Assembly: GCF_038404745.2 (NCBI RefSeq)
Contig: NZ_JAYKTT020000084.1
Location: 29,429 to 93,428 of the forward strand
Origin: Chlorogloeopsis sp038404745
GTDB lineage: Bacteria; Cyanobacteriota; Cyanobacteriia; Cyanobacteriales; Nostocaceae
Direction of reading: 5' to 3'
Length of the DNA: 64,000 nucleotides
This document shows, in pieces, positions 52,219 through 60,844 of this stretch (its first letter is position 1; every line of letters begins with the position of its first letter). The translations under genes were made by a program, and so were the position numbers. The notes under the pieces are model-generated. The model searched no databases. It had not been told where the DNA came from and worked only from the letters and a program-made list of their open reading frames with translations.

Positions 52219-53991
52219 ATGACTAAAAACGATAACAATTCCGCCTTAAAAATTATTCCATTAGGCGGCTTACATGAAATTGGCAAAAATACCTGTGTTT
52301 TTGAATATGATGATGAGATTATTCTGTTAGATGCGGGTTTAGCGTTTCCTACAGATGGAATGCACGGAGTTAATATTGTCCTGCCAGACATGACCTATGT
52401 GCGGGAAAATCGTCACAAAATTAAAGGCATGATCGTCACTCACGGTCATGAAGATCATATTGGTGGCATTGCCTTTCATCTCAAGCAATTTGAAATTCCT
52501 ACAATATACGGCCCAAGATTAGCAATGGCAATGCTAGAGGGCAAATTGGAGGAAGCTGGTGTACGCGATCACACCGAATTAAGAACCGTTCTTCCCCGCG
52601 ATGTCGTGCGAATTGGCAAACATTTTTTTGTGGAATATATTCGCAATACCCACTCCATTGCGGACAGCTTCAGCGTCGCTATTCATACACCACTTGGTGT
52701 GATTATCCATACAGGAGATTTTAAATTTGACCACACTCCTGTAGACGGTGAACGTTTTGATTTGCAACGTTTAGCCGAACACGGTGAAAAAGGCGTTCTT
52801 TGCTTGATGAGTGATTCAACTAACTCAGAAGTTCCTGGATTCACGCCCTCCGAAAGTTCTGTCGCTGCTAATCTTGACAGAGTTTTCTCTCAAGCCTCTG
52901 GGCGACTTTTTGTCACTACCTTCGCTTCAAGCGTACACCGCATCAATATTATTTTGCAGTTGGCGCAGAAGCACAATCGTGTCGTCGGGGTAGTTGGGCG
53001 TTCCATGCTGAATTTAATTGCCCATGCTCGCAACCTTGGTTACATCAAATGTAAAGATGATTTGTTGCAGCCACTGAATGCAATCCGCAATATACCAGAT
53101 GAAAACGTATTAATTTTGACAACTGGTTCTCAAGGCGAACCGATGTCAGCCCTAACACGTATAGCTAATAAAGAACATCCTCATATCAAAATTCGACAAG
53201 GAGATACAGTAGTCTTCTCAGCTAACCCAATTCCCGGCAATACTATAGCTGTTGTCAACGTCATCGATAAATTGATGATGCAGGGCGCGAATGTTGTTTA
53301 TGGCAGAGAAAAAGGTATTCACGTCTCCGGTCACGGTTGCCAGGAAGACCAAAAGTTGATGTTAGCATTAACTCGACCCAAGTTTTTCTTACCCGTTCAC
53401 GGCGAGCATCGGATGCTGGTGAAGCATTCCCAGACAGCTCAAAGTATGGGCATTCCCGCCGAGAATATGGTGATTATTCAGAATGGCGATATTGTGGAAT
53501 TGACACAAGAATCTATTGCCGTTGCGGGCAAAGTCCCATCAGGTCTAGAATTGGTCGATACTTCTAGTTCCGGTATGGTTAGTGCCAAAGTATTGCAAGA
53601 ACGACAAAAGATGGCAGAGGAAGGTATTGTTACCATTGCCACCGCCATCGATTGGAGTGGCAAGTTGATGGCAAAACCAGAAATTCACCTGCGGGGTGTG
53701 GTGACAAGCATCGAGCGATCGCTTCTGCAAAAGTGGGTACAACAGCGGATCGAAGAAATACTCAGCGTACGCTGGACAGAATTTGCCCAAACTTTTGATG
53801 GCGAGCAACCAGAGGTAGATTGGGGTGGATTGCAAGAAGTACTTGAGCGGGAAATGGCGCGTTCCATCCGTCGTGAACTGCAATGTCAACCATCCGTAAC
53901 GCTTTTGATGCAAATTCCCGATGAGCCTCCTGTAAAAGTTGCCGATGGTAGAAGGCGGCGTACACGTACTGCTGCTCAGGTAGCATCGTAG
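52219..53991 (+). CDS. rnj: Ribonuclease J
   Basis: 590 residues. Metallo-beta-lactamase/beta-CASP RNase that acts as endo- and 5'-exonuclease in mRNA decay and rRNA maturation. The zinc motif HGHEDH is at 75-80 in THGHEDHIGG. IIHTGDFKFDHTP, DSTNSEVPGFTPSE and beta-CASP motifs (GSQGEPMSAL, VHVSGHG-like IHVSGHGC, FLPVHGEHRM) are intact. The C-terminal basic tail ends in RRRRTRTAAQ. It follows asd-dapA, a linkage seen in other cyanobacteria. Confidence 0.96.
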   Translation: MTKNDNNSALKIIPLGGLHEIGKNTCVFEYDDEIILLDAGLAFPTDGMHGVNIVLPDMTYVRENRHKIKGMIVTHGHEDHIGGIAFHLKQFEIPTIYGPRLAMAMLEGKLEEAGVRDHTELRTVLPRDVVRIGKHFFVEYIRNTHSIADSFSVAIHTPLGVIIHTGDFKFDHTPVDGERFDLQRLAEHGEKGVLCLMSDSTNSEVPGFTPSESSVAANLDRVFSQASGRLFVTTFASSVHRINIILQLAQKHNRVVGVVGRSMLNLIAHARNLGYIKCKDDLLQPLNAIRNIPDENVLILTTGSQGEPMSALTRIANKEHPHIKIRQGDTVVFSANPIPGNTIAVVNVIDKLMMQGANVVYGREKGIHVSGHGCQEDQKLMLALTRPKFFLPVHGEHRMLVKHSQTAQSMGIPAENMVIIQNGDIVELTQESIAVAGKVPSGLELVDTSSSGMVSAKVLQERQKMAEEGIVTIATAIDWSGKLMAKPEIHLRGVVTSIERSLLQKWVQQRIEEILSVRWTEFAQTFDGEQPEVDWGGLQEVLEREMARSIRRELQCQPSVTLLMQIPDEPPVKVADGRRRRTRTAAQVAS

Positions 53992-54401
53992 TAGTCCGTA
54001 GAGCTTGAATTGCTAGGGGTTGGGATAAATTAAAGCAAAGTAAGCAATCTTAGTTAGCTTTGCTTACGTCACATCTTGCGCCTCACCTTTAAAACACCTG
54101 GAACTTAAGTTCCAGGCTAACAATTCAAGTACGTTAAAACGGACTGAAAACCTCGCTAGTTTGCTTAAGCAGACTTTAGCTTTTTGCGGTGAAATTTATT
54201 TCTTGACGGACAAGAACTTAGTTGTAAAGTATAAGCTTTGCACATAGTAGCGTGACAGAGTATACCTGATAGTCAAGTTTTGCGAAGAAGCACCAATATG
54301 AGCTTTTTTTTAGAGCAAAAAGTACAAAACTACTCTGTTTTCTTCCTTTCGTAACTTTTTGCCAAGATAGCCCATCTGGTGTAAGGTTACGACTCAGGAA
54401 C
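53992..54401. other. Convergent intergenic region after rnj
   Basis: About 410 bases. An AAGCAAAG/CTTTGCTT hairpin at 54033-54065 may end rnj. The double-hairpin repeat follows at 54097-54145. No ORF recognised. Confidence 0.5.
54097..54145. repeat. Double-hairpin repeat (GGCTAACA...AACGGACT family, copy 2)
   Basis: Palindrome CCTGGAACTTAAGTTCCAGG runs into CTAACA, then AGTACGTTAAAACGGACT. Parallel to 4288-4336. Confidence 0.65.
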
Positions 54402-54743
54402 TTAATTCATACCATCATCAAATTCGATTTCAGCCCCTGCACTGGGCATTGAAGGGTATGGAGAGCGAGGCATACCTGTAGTGGGTGGATCGTCATCATT
54501 CAACAATGGCAGATAATGAGCTAGCAAAGGATCACAAGGGTTGAGTTTATTGGCTTGACGGAAGTGGTATATTGCCAAATCCTTCAAGTCTAATCCTAGA
54601 CAAGCAACACCCATTAAAGAATGATATTCTGCCTCAGAGTCGTTAATTTCTAAAGCTTTACGGAGTATCAAAATTACATCAGCCCAAGCACCTTCTTTTC
54701 CACTATCTAAAGCTTGGTTGTAAAGTTCAATATCTTGACGCAT
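54402..54743 (-). CDS. TPR-like small protein
   Basis: 113 residues. Two to three tetratricopeptide-like helix pairs (YNQALDSGKEGAWADVILILRKALEIN, YHSLMGVACLGLDLKDLAIYHFRQANKLNP) are followed by a disordered acidic, proline-rich tail. Such proteins mediate protein contacts. A DnaJ or other partner domain is absent. Function unknown. Confidence 0.8.
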   Translation of the reverse strand: MRQDIELYNQALDSGKEGAWADVILILRKALEINDSEAEYHSLMGVACLGLDLKDLAIYHFRQANKLNPCDPLLAHYLPLLNDDDPPTTGMPRSPYPSMPSAGAEIEFDDGMN

Positions 54744-54995
54744 GGCAGCATGACAAATCTTTGTATCTATAACTATTTTGATAGAATAAAGTTAAAGCTT
54801 GACTTAATAAAATAGTTCTATATTTAATCTTTAATAACGACTAAGTAAAAGGCAAATAATAGAAGGCAGATAGCAGAAGGTAAAAGGCTGTTTCCATCCG
54901 CTTTCTAGAAGTTGCTATTTTATATTTAATCATGTCCACCTACTTATCTATATCTTTACTAAAACTAGGTAAGGATTGTTTTGAATACTTATTTT

Positions 54996-56192
54996 TTAGT
55001 GAATCCACAGAAAAACTAAAAGCAAATTTAACAAAGTTATTGGCACGCCAAAGCGCAGATGCTCAAGAAAAGTTAGCTGGTATCCTAACTCAGCAGCAGC
55101 TTCTACGACTATCAAATTTGCTACCGAACCAAATAAAGTTAAGTTCCCTGCTAGGGTTGATCCTGCTGCTAGTAATAACCAGGATTGAGTATCATCATTA
55201 GGAATCAGGGGTTGCAGTAGAAGTACAGCAGGAACATTAGAAATCAGGTTAGACAAAATTACTGTTACACTCAAAAGTCCAGCAGAAGAGTTAACTGCAT
55301 AGGTGAAAGGTTTGAGCAAATTTAATTGTTGTGTAACTTTAGTCAAAATAAACAGTCCGGAAAACATCACCAGCAAGTTCCAATCCACCTTCTTGAGAAT
55401 GCGTTGAGGTTTAACACGACGCGTGAGAAGTAACAAGCTAGCAACAACTAAAGCTGACTCTGCTACAGGTAAACCAGCAATAAAGGCAATTAACAATCCG
55501 GTGGTAAGTACTAAGGTTTTATAAAAAAGGGGTTTGAAGACGCGTTGTTTACGAATAAGTAATTCTGTACAGGGTACGGTTGAGCGTACATTTGGATAAA
55601 GCAGGCACAGTAGGATTACTTGAATAGCTAAACCAGTTACAGCAACTGGAGTTAATGCCTTCATAAAATCAAGGAAGGGGATACCCGAAAAGGAACCAAT
55701 TAAAATGTTTTGGGGATTACCGCTTAAGGTGGCAACAGAACCGATGTTAGTAGCCCCTGCGATCGCCAACAAGTAAGGTATTGGGTTCAACCGCAATGCT
55801 TGAGTGAGGCTGATTGTCAATGGCGTAAAAATTAGTACTAAGGTATCATTGAGAAAAAAAGCGGAGAGGATGCCACTGCTAAAAGTTAGGGCAATCAATA
55901 TACCAAAAGGACTGCGGGTAAAGCGCAATAGAAATGAGAGTACTTGTGGAAAAACCCCGGCATAGGAAAGATTGGCATTAACCACCATCATGCTTAACAA
56001 AAATACAATGGTTGTAGAATCAATTGCATCCCATGCTTGCCGCAAACTCAACACGCCCGTCGCAATTAAAAAGCTAGATCCTACTAAGGCGATCGTGGCA
56101 CGGTTCATGCGAAAGCCAGGAACATAGCCCAATGCCAACCCCAAGTAAGTAAGCCCTAACACGCCGTAGATAGCTAATTTGTCAATTGTCAT
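54996..56192 (-). CDS. ArsB/NhaD-type anion permease (IT superfamily)
   Basis: 398 residues, about ten to eleven membrane helices. Two inverted-repeat signature loops are visible, SAFFLNDTLVLIFTPL with GATNIGSVATLSGNPQN, and NLISNVPAVLLLQPL with STLAGNLTLFGSVANL. These match the ion-transporter superfamily that includes SLC13, ArsB and CitM. Substrate unknown (anion or organic acid). It is slightly shorter than many members but ends normally. The plus-strand frame overlapping its 3' end is a shadow. Confidence 0.9.
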   Translation of the reverse strand: MTIDKLAIYGVLGLTYLGLALGYVPGFRMNRATIALVGSSFLIATGVLSLRQAWDAIDSTTIVFLLSMMVVNANLSYAGVFPQVLSFLLRFTRSPFGILIALTFSSGILSAFFLNDTLVLIFTPLTISLTQALRLNPIPYLLAIAGATNIGSVATLSGNPQNILIGSFSGIPFLDFMKALTPVAVTGLAIQVILLCLLYPNVRSTVPCTELLIRKQRVFKPLFYKTLVLTTGLLIAFIAGLPVAESALVVASLLLLTRRVKPQRILKKVDWNLLVMFSGLFILTKVTQQLNLLKPFTYAVNSSAGLLSVTVILSNLISNVPAVLLLQPLIPNDDTQSWLLLAAGSTLAGNLTLFGSVANLIVVEAAAELGYQLTFLEHLRFGVPITLLNLLLVFLWIH

Positions 56193-56566
56193 TGGTATAT
56201 TATTGAGCTATTTTTCTCTAAAATCAAAAAGCAGTATTTGTACCTACAGACAATCAATACAAGAAATAGATATGATTTGTCTGCAAATAAGTTTTGTAAA
56301 TGTTAAATTAATATCTGTCTGTAGGTAGATGTCTTTATTAGAATTTAAATTATGTCAAGTTATGAATAAGATAGTATTGTCACACTTCCGATTCCGGGAA
56401 AATTGCGATTAACTTGACGTATTAATAAGTAGATTCTGATGCGAGTGGCTACCGAAACATTAGATCTAAGCTTTGTCTAAACCACATTCTTCCGGGAAAT
56501 GCGATTTTTACCTTGTATATCTTCAGCGAAGTGGTGAAGACCCTCACGAAAAAAGAGGAGTAAAAC
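56193..56566. promoter_or_regulatory. Divergent region with a perfect 12-base inverted repeat
   Basis: TACCTACAGACA (56241-56252) and TGTCTGTAGGTA (56316-56327) are exact reverse complements 63 bases apart. Also a direct repeat TTCCGGGAAA..TGCGATT at about 56391 and 56488. The left arm overlaps a GTA-N8-TAC match, which is weak evidence by itself. Function unknown. Confidence 0.4.
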
Positions 56567-56944
56567 ATGAAGGTATTCAATAATACCACAAAAAAGATTT
56601 TTTTGGCTGGCTGGGTATCATTAAATCCAACAGAAGCTACAAATGCTAATGTTATTCAGCTAGGTTGTAGTACACCCAAACTTTACTTTCTTATTCTCCA
56701 ACCATTACGTCATTGGCTAGACAGTCTACAAGTCCGCGATCGCCAATTCGCTCATCGTTTATGTACGTTCATTCCTGCTCAATGTCCCTTCGAGCGCGAC
56801 GTTAAGTTATTCGGTAGAACCTTTTTTCACATTCCACCGATGTGCAAACTCAATCCTTTGTACGAACAATTAGTTGGCTTGCGTTTCCGAGCGCTATGCT
56901 ATTTAGCTGATGAATGCGGCGAGGACGTATCACAGTACTGTTAA
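56567..56944 (+). CDS. Mo-dependent nitrogenase C-terminal-family protein
   Basis: 125 residues matching the small cyanobacterial family named after the Mo-nitrogenase C-terminus. Features are LQPLRHWLDSLQVRDRQFAHRLCTFIPAQCPFERD, then KLNPLYEQLVGLRFRALCYLADECGED, with five to six cysteines. The name is historical; the protein is not a nitrogenase subunit and its role is unknown. A strong GAGGAG lies upstream. Single gene. Confidence 0.85.
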   Translation: MKVFNNTTKKIFLAGWVSLNPTEATNANVIQLGCSTPKLYFLILQPLRHWLDSLQVRDRQFAHRLCTFIPAQCPFERDVKLFGRTFFHIPPMCKLNPLYEQLVGLRFRALCYLADECGEDVSQYC

Positions 56945-56984
56945 AGACTAAAAATTGTTAGTAGTTAGTGGTTAGTAGCGACTG

Positions 56985-57050
56985 CCGTGCGGGTTTAGAA
57001 GATAAGTTATCGGTTTGAACCGAAAGTTAATCAACAAAACCCGCCCCTAC
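56985..57050. repeat. Palindromic element, GCGGGTTT...AAACCCGC ends (copy C)
   Basis: Begins TGCGGGTTTAGAAGATAAGT and ends AAAACCCGCCCC. It is the inverse of copy B at 33947-34013 along its length. Flanked by TTAGTAGTTAGTGG and TAACTACTAAC heptamers on the two sides. Confidence 0.8.
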
Positions 57051-57062
57051 TAACTACTAACT

Positions 57063-58916
57063 CTATTTTTTTTGCCACTTTTGCAGTGCTTGTTGAGCCT
57101 TTTTATAAGCTGATGTCTCTTCTGGAACTAAAAGAACGGTTGCAATTGCTGCTTGGAATTGTCTTTGCGAAGCTCGTTTTATAGCTATATCTAAGATTTT
57201 TTCGCTCCATAGGTTGATCGCTTTTTGAGCTTGCTCAAAACCAGGTTCACCTGGTGCTACTTTTTTGGCTACTTCAATTGCGCGATTATAAGTAGATGCC
57301 TGTCCAGGCATAATCAAGGCATTAGCAGCATCTAAAAGAGTTTTATTACTCATATACTGCTTTGCCTCAATTCGCCATAGGCTAATAGATGCTTGTGCTT
57401 GTGGGTAAATAGATAGATCTTTACCAACCAATTGAGCTGTGGCTATGGCTTTGGCGTACTGTCTTCGCTGTGCGCGACTTTCGGCTAAATTTAAGATCAT
57501 CCTGCTCCAAATTTGGATATTATCTTGAGCTTGTTTATAAAGTGGTTGATCGGGCTGAATTTTTCGCGCTTTGGCGATCGCTAAACTGAGATCCCTAGCT
57601 TGATTTGGACGAAGAGACATTTTTGCTAATTCTAACCTTGCCTTATTATGCTTAATGGCTTGAGAATTAGCACTGATTAACGAGGGTGACTGGCTTTTTG
57701 GTGTAGGTGCCGAGGTGACAGGAGAAGTCTTAATAAAATTGTTATCGTAAGCCGTATCTGGTGATATTGGCAGAATCTCCGTTTCGGTATCATCATTAAT
57801 GGTTTTAGATGATGCCGAAAGCATTTCCACCACTTTCAAACCTCCTTGGTTGCGTAGATAAACTACTGCAACTAAGCCCAATACGAGCATTGTACCTGCA
57901 CTCCATAAAAGTAGTGGATTCCACAACCAAGTGTTTGCCACCCTTTTATTTTTCTTAATCTTAGTTGAGGACAAAGAAGATTTAAGGGAATGGGAAGATA
58001 TGGGAACGCTTTGTTTGTTTCCATATTGGTACGTGTTTGTGTCAGTATCAGGATTTGTGGTTGTAGTTGACTGCCACGCAGAATAATTTATTTGAGGATT
58101 AGGGTGGAGCGAAGGAGCAGGAAGTGCAGCAGCTAAAATTTCTCTAGAACCGATCATCGGTGATTCTTCCCTATCTTCATCCACTTCCAAAGTTGGCAAA
58201 ATATCTTCCTCCTTTGAAGGGATAACAGTAACGGGGTTTTGCGTCGGACGCCAGTAGTGTTGACATAGCTCTGGTGTGCGCAGACTAAGATATCTTTCTA
58301 AGCCCTCCAAGGTGTTGTCATGATGGGAACGCAAAGCCTCTAATAGTGCTGCTGTGAAGAATCCGTGGCCTAATTCGCTACTTTCGTGGGAGAATTGCTC
58401 CGGTTGGCAAGAAACAATTGTGGGAATTTCTAGTTCCTGAGCCAGTTCAATGATTTCTTGTCCAACAAGATCAGTCCCTTTATTTGCAAAAGCACGGTTA
58501 ATATCAAATATCAAAACTATCTCTAGTTCCGCAACTAGCAAGCTCTGCATAATGGATCTGACTTCGATGCCAGTTTCTTCTATATGTTCGGGGTTTGCTT
58601 CTGCTGGCATCAAATAATCTTGTCCGTTGTAGTTAACACCGTAACCACTGAAGAAGAACCACACTTTGTCTTGCGGTTGCCAACAGGCTGCTGCCAAATC
58701 CTCCAGCAAAAGCAGAATATTCTCCTTTGTAGGATAGGTAGATCTATCACCTAAAGGCGGTGAAGTATCTGTCATCAACAGACACTGTTGTTGCAAAAAC
58801 CCTGCTTCTACTATTAAAAAATCCTTTAAGGCCTCGGCATCAGCTTGCGCACACCCTAAAGGTTGAAAGAACTGATATTGATTTATGCCAATGGCGATCG
58901 CCCAATTATTTGCCAT
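57063..58916 (-). CDS. Orthocaspase-like protein with substituted catalytic dyad
   Basis: 617 residues. An N-terminal caspase/metacaspase (p20-like) domain starts AIAIGINQYQFFQPLGCAQADAEALKDFL. The usual SGHG histidine is Tyr92 (FFFSGYG) and the usual DxC cysteine is Asn140 (FDINRAF), so no protease activity is expected. A Pro/Ser/Thr linker, a single membrane helix (about 332-353) and two to three C-terminal helical repeats (AESRAQRRQYAKAIATAQLVG, IKRASQRQFQAAIATVLLVP) follow. Cyanobacterial pseudo-orthocaspases are known. This is likely a scaffold or regulator with an external repeat domain, an inference. Confidence 0.9.
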   Translation of the reverse strand: MANNWAIAIGINQYQFFQPLGCAQADAEALKDFLIVEAGFLQQQCLLMTDTSPPLGDRSTYPTKENILLLLEDLAAACWQPQDKVWFFFSGYGVNYNGQDYLMPAEANPEHIEETGIEVRSIMQSLLVAELEIVLIFDINRAFANKGTDLVGQEIIELAQELEIPTIVSCQPEQFSHESSELGHGFFTAALLEALRSHHDNTLEGLERYLSLRTPELCQHYWRPTQNPVTVIPSKEEDILPTLEVDEDREESPMIGSREILAAALPAPSLHPNPQINYSAWQSTTTTNPDTDTNTYQYGNKQSVPISSHSLKSSLSSTKIKKNKRVANTWLWNPLLLWSAGTMLVLGLVAVVYLRNQGGLKVVEMLSASSKTINDDTETEILPISPDTAYDNNFIKTSPVTSAPTPKSQSPSLISANSQAIKHNKARLELAKMSLRPNQARDLSLAIAKARKIQPDQPLYKQAQDNIQIWSRMILNLAESRAQRRQYAKAIATAQLVGKDLSIYPQAQASISLWRIEAKQYMSNKTLLDAANALIMPGQASTYNRAIEVAKKVAPGEPGFEQAQKAINLWSEKILDIAIKRASQRQFQAAIATVLLVPEETSAYKKAQQALQKWQKK

Positions 58917-59115
58917 CGCGCTCTGTGTCGGTTATTTTTTACTTACTTGAAATCGCGGTTGGCTTTGCTGAAAAAACAAAGCTAACCTAGTGTTTTATAG
59001 CTAATGCGAACATCATCTCATGAAGAGATTGAGTGTCATTTTTATTACTTACTTAACCAAGAAAATACTAGTATCGAATTCCACTTGATTGGTCATATTT
59101 AGGAGTATATGGGTT

Positions 59116-59661
59116 ATGAGGAGTTGCAGTCATCAATCATTAAGCAGATCTTCTTTAGCAAAGCAAAATCCTCTTGAGAGGTTCATTCAACTTATGCCAC
59201 TAATTGCGAAGAAAATCCGGATCGGTCATGCATTAGTTTTGTTGAGTCTTGCAGCTCCTATATGGCTGCTAACAGAAGCGATCGCCCCGAAGATTGTGCA
59301 AGCTTACACCACCAGAGTAGACTTAGCTATTGACCGCCTGCCAGAGGAGAACTACGAAACCCTGTTACGAAGGGCAGAAAATGCTGCTAGAGCAGCTGCT
59401 CAACGCAGTTTTGATCAAGATATATTAGTATCAGATGTATCTGTATTCGTTACCGTACAAAATCAAGGAGCGATCGCACCAGTTTTAGAATTAGCAGTCA
59501 GTCGTCAACAATGGCGAACTCGCCCCGATCCCCAACGCTGGGCAAGATATTTCAAGAATGCGCGATCGCTATTATTTATGAAAGACAATCTCACAACAAC
59601 TACACCTGCCAATGTCACTCCAAATCTAGTTCCAGCCTCCGATCCCCAACCTAAACAGTAG
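59116..59661 (+). CDS. Exported conserved protein of unknown function
   Basis: About 181 residues from the ATG at 59116, with AGGAG 10 bases before. A later Met (59194) begins a clean signal peptide (KKIRIGHALVLLSLAAPIWLLTEAIA), so the true start may be there. The mature part is TRVDLAIDRLPEENYETLLRRAENAARAAAQRSFDQD, then LVSDVSVFVTVQNQGAIAPVLELAVSRQQWR and RWARYFKNARSLLF. I do not recognise a named family. It is probably secreted or lumenal. Confidence 0.75.
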   Translation: MRSCSHQSLSRSSLAKQNPLERFIQLMPLIAKKIRIGHALVLLSLAAPIWLLTEAIAPKIVQAYTTRVDLAIDRLPEENYETLLRRAENAARAAAQRSFDQDILVSDVSVFVTVQNQGAIAPVLELAVSRQQWRTRPDPQRWARYFKNARSLLFMKDNLTTTTPANVTPNLVPASDPQPKQ

Positions 59662-59666
59662 TCTAC

Positions 59667-59760
59667 TACTCTGTCAGAGTAATTTTACAGGGTTAAAATT
59701 CTCCACATCACCGCGTCTAGTGTGTCAGCCTCAACCTGACAATTGTTGGCTGACAGAGTA
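59667..59760. promoter_or_regulatory. Nested inverted repeats upstream of rpmF
   Basis: TACTCTGTCAG (59667-59677) pairs exactly with CTGACAGAGTA (59750-59760). Inside, TGTCAGCC/GGCTGACA (59723-59730 with 59746-59753) competes for part of the same sequence, and GTCAG/CTGAC forms a third option. It lies 101 bases before the rpmF ATG and just after the exported-protein gene. It could be a terminator of the latter or a leader switch. Confidence 0.5.
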
Positions 59761-59861
59761 CTACCAACCGCCAGCAAATAATACCAACTCTTCCACCTCT
59801 ACCGCAGAGGCATTAATGAATTAGAATAATAAGGTTGTCAAAAATTGCGTTATCCGCTACT

Positions 59862-60041
59862 ATGGCTGTTCCAAAGAAGAAAACATCAAAGTCCAAACGC
59901 GATCAGCGTCGAGCTACTTGGAGGCGCAAAGCAGCCCTTGAAGCTCAAAAAGCTCTTTCTCTCGGCAAGTCGATTTTAACTGGACGTTCTACATTTGTGT
60001 ATCCATCAGCAGAGGAAGAAGAGGAAGAAGAGGAATCCTAA
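59862..60041 (+). CDS. rpmF: 50S ribosomal protein L32
   Basis: 59 residues from MAVPKKKTSKSKRDQRRATW, the conserved L32 start; the longer frame adds nine unrelated residues. Large-subunit protein. It lacks the C-terminal CxxC zinc pair of some bacteria and ends in a run of glutamates (AEEEEEEEES). Single gene. Confidence 0.96.
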   Translation: MAVPKKKTSKSKRDQRRATWRRKAALEAQKALSLGKSILTGRSTFVYPSAEEEEEEEES

Positions 60042-60179
60042 AACTGCTAATTGTTAACTGCTAATAGCTAATTGTTTTCTTACCATTAGCTGTTAGCCAC
60101 TAGCTCTTACCGATTGGCGATAAAAAGTAATCATATAAAAACTAAAGTGTCTTCTTAAGAGCACTTATTTTTTGTAACT

Positions 60180-60776
60180 ATGTTAGGAAAACACTTTCAA
60201 AAACCAACGCAGGAAGAAGGCGAACGCGTTCCACCAGGACAATACTTGACTAAGGGCTTCCCCGTATTAACTTATGGTGCCACTCCTCAAGTCAGTACAG
60301 ATAATTGGGAGTTTCGAGTTTGGGGTTTGGCAAAAGCCAAGACATTTACTTGGCAAGATTTTATGGCACTACCCCAACATGAATTTACTGCTGACTTCCA
60401 TTGCGTCACTCGCTGGTCTAAGCTTGATGTCAAATGGACTGGTATTAAAGTCACAGATTTCATGGAATTAATTGAAGTTGATCCCAAAGCTGCCCATGTC
60501 ATGGAACATTGCTATGGTGGCTACACTACCAATATTTCCATGCCAGACTTTATGCGCGAAGAAAACTTCTTTGCTTTTAAATTGTTTGGTGAACCGTTAC
60601 CTGCTGAACATGGAGGGCCGTTGCGGTTAGTTGTTCCCCACCTGTATGCTTGGAAAAGCGCCAAGTGGCTAAATGGCCTAGAGTTTCTCGAAAGTGAAGA
60701 ATTTGGTTTTTGGGAACGTAACGGCTATCACCAACGAGGCGAACCTTGGGCAGAAGAACGCTACAGTAATTTTTAA
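60180..60776 (+). CDS. Sulfite-oxidase-like molybdopterin oxidoreductase
   Basis: 198 residues comprising a single oxidoreductase molybdopterin-binding domain. The molybdenum-ligating cysteine is C75 in DFHCVTRWS. Other family blocks are WKGI-like KWTGIKVTDFM, EHCYGGYTTNISM, HGGPLRLVVPHLYAWKSAKWL and a C-terminal ERNGYHQRGEPWAEERYS. The dimerisation domain of true sulfite oxidases is absent. It has no signal peptide, so it is cytoplasmic with unknown substrate. Confidence 0.92.
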   Translation: MLGKHFQKPTQEEGERVPPGQYLTKGFPVLTYGATPQVSTDNWEFRVWGLAKAKTFTWQDFMALPQHEFTADFHCVTRWSKLDVKWTGIKVTDFMELIEVDPKAAHVMEHCYGGYTTNISMPDFMREENFFAFKLFGEPLPAEHGGPLRLVVPHLYAWKSAKWLNGLEFLESEEFGFWERNGYHQRGEPWAEERYSNF

Positions 60777-60798
60777 AATAGCTAATATTTGAACGATA

Positions 60799-60831
60799 AG
60801 ATCCCGGACTTCTTAAAGAAGTCCGGGATCT
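60799..60831. terminator. Perfect palindrome AGATCCCGG...CCGGGATCT (repeat copy 3)
   Basis: AGATCCCGGACTTCTT and AAGAAGTCCGGGATCT are exact reverse complements with one base between. It sits in the 68-base gap between convergent genes and so probably ends both transcripts. Same family as 4616-4649 and 36170-36202. Confidence 0.85.
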
Positions 60832-60844
60832 AGATATCTTAATA

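Noticed and set aside
54932..55201. 89-codon plus-strand ORF
   Set aside because: Mostly overlaps the 3' end of the well-supported anion permease on the other strand.
56234..56247. GTA-N8-TAC match, possible NtcA site
   Set aside because: The six-base pattern is expected by chance many times in 64 kb, and no promoter context supports it.
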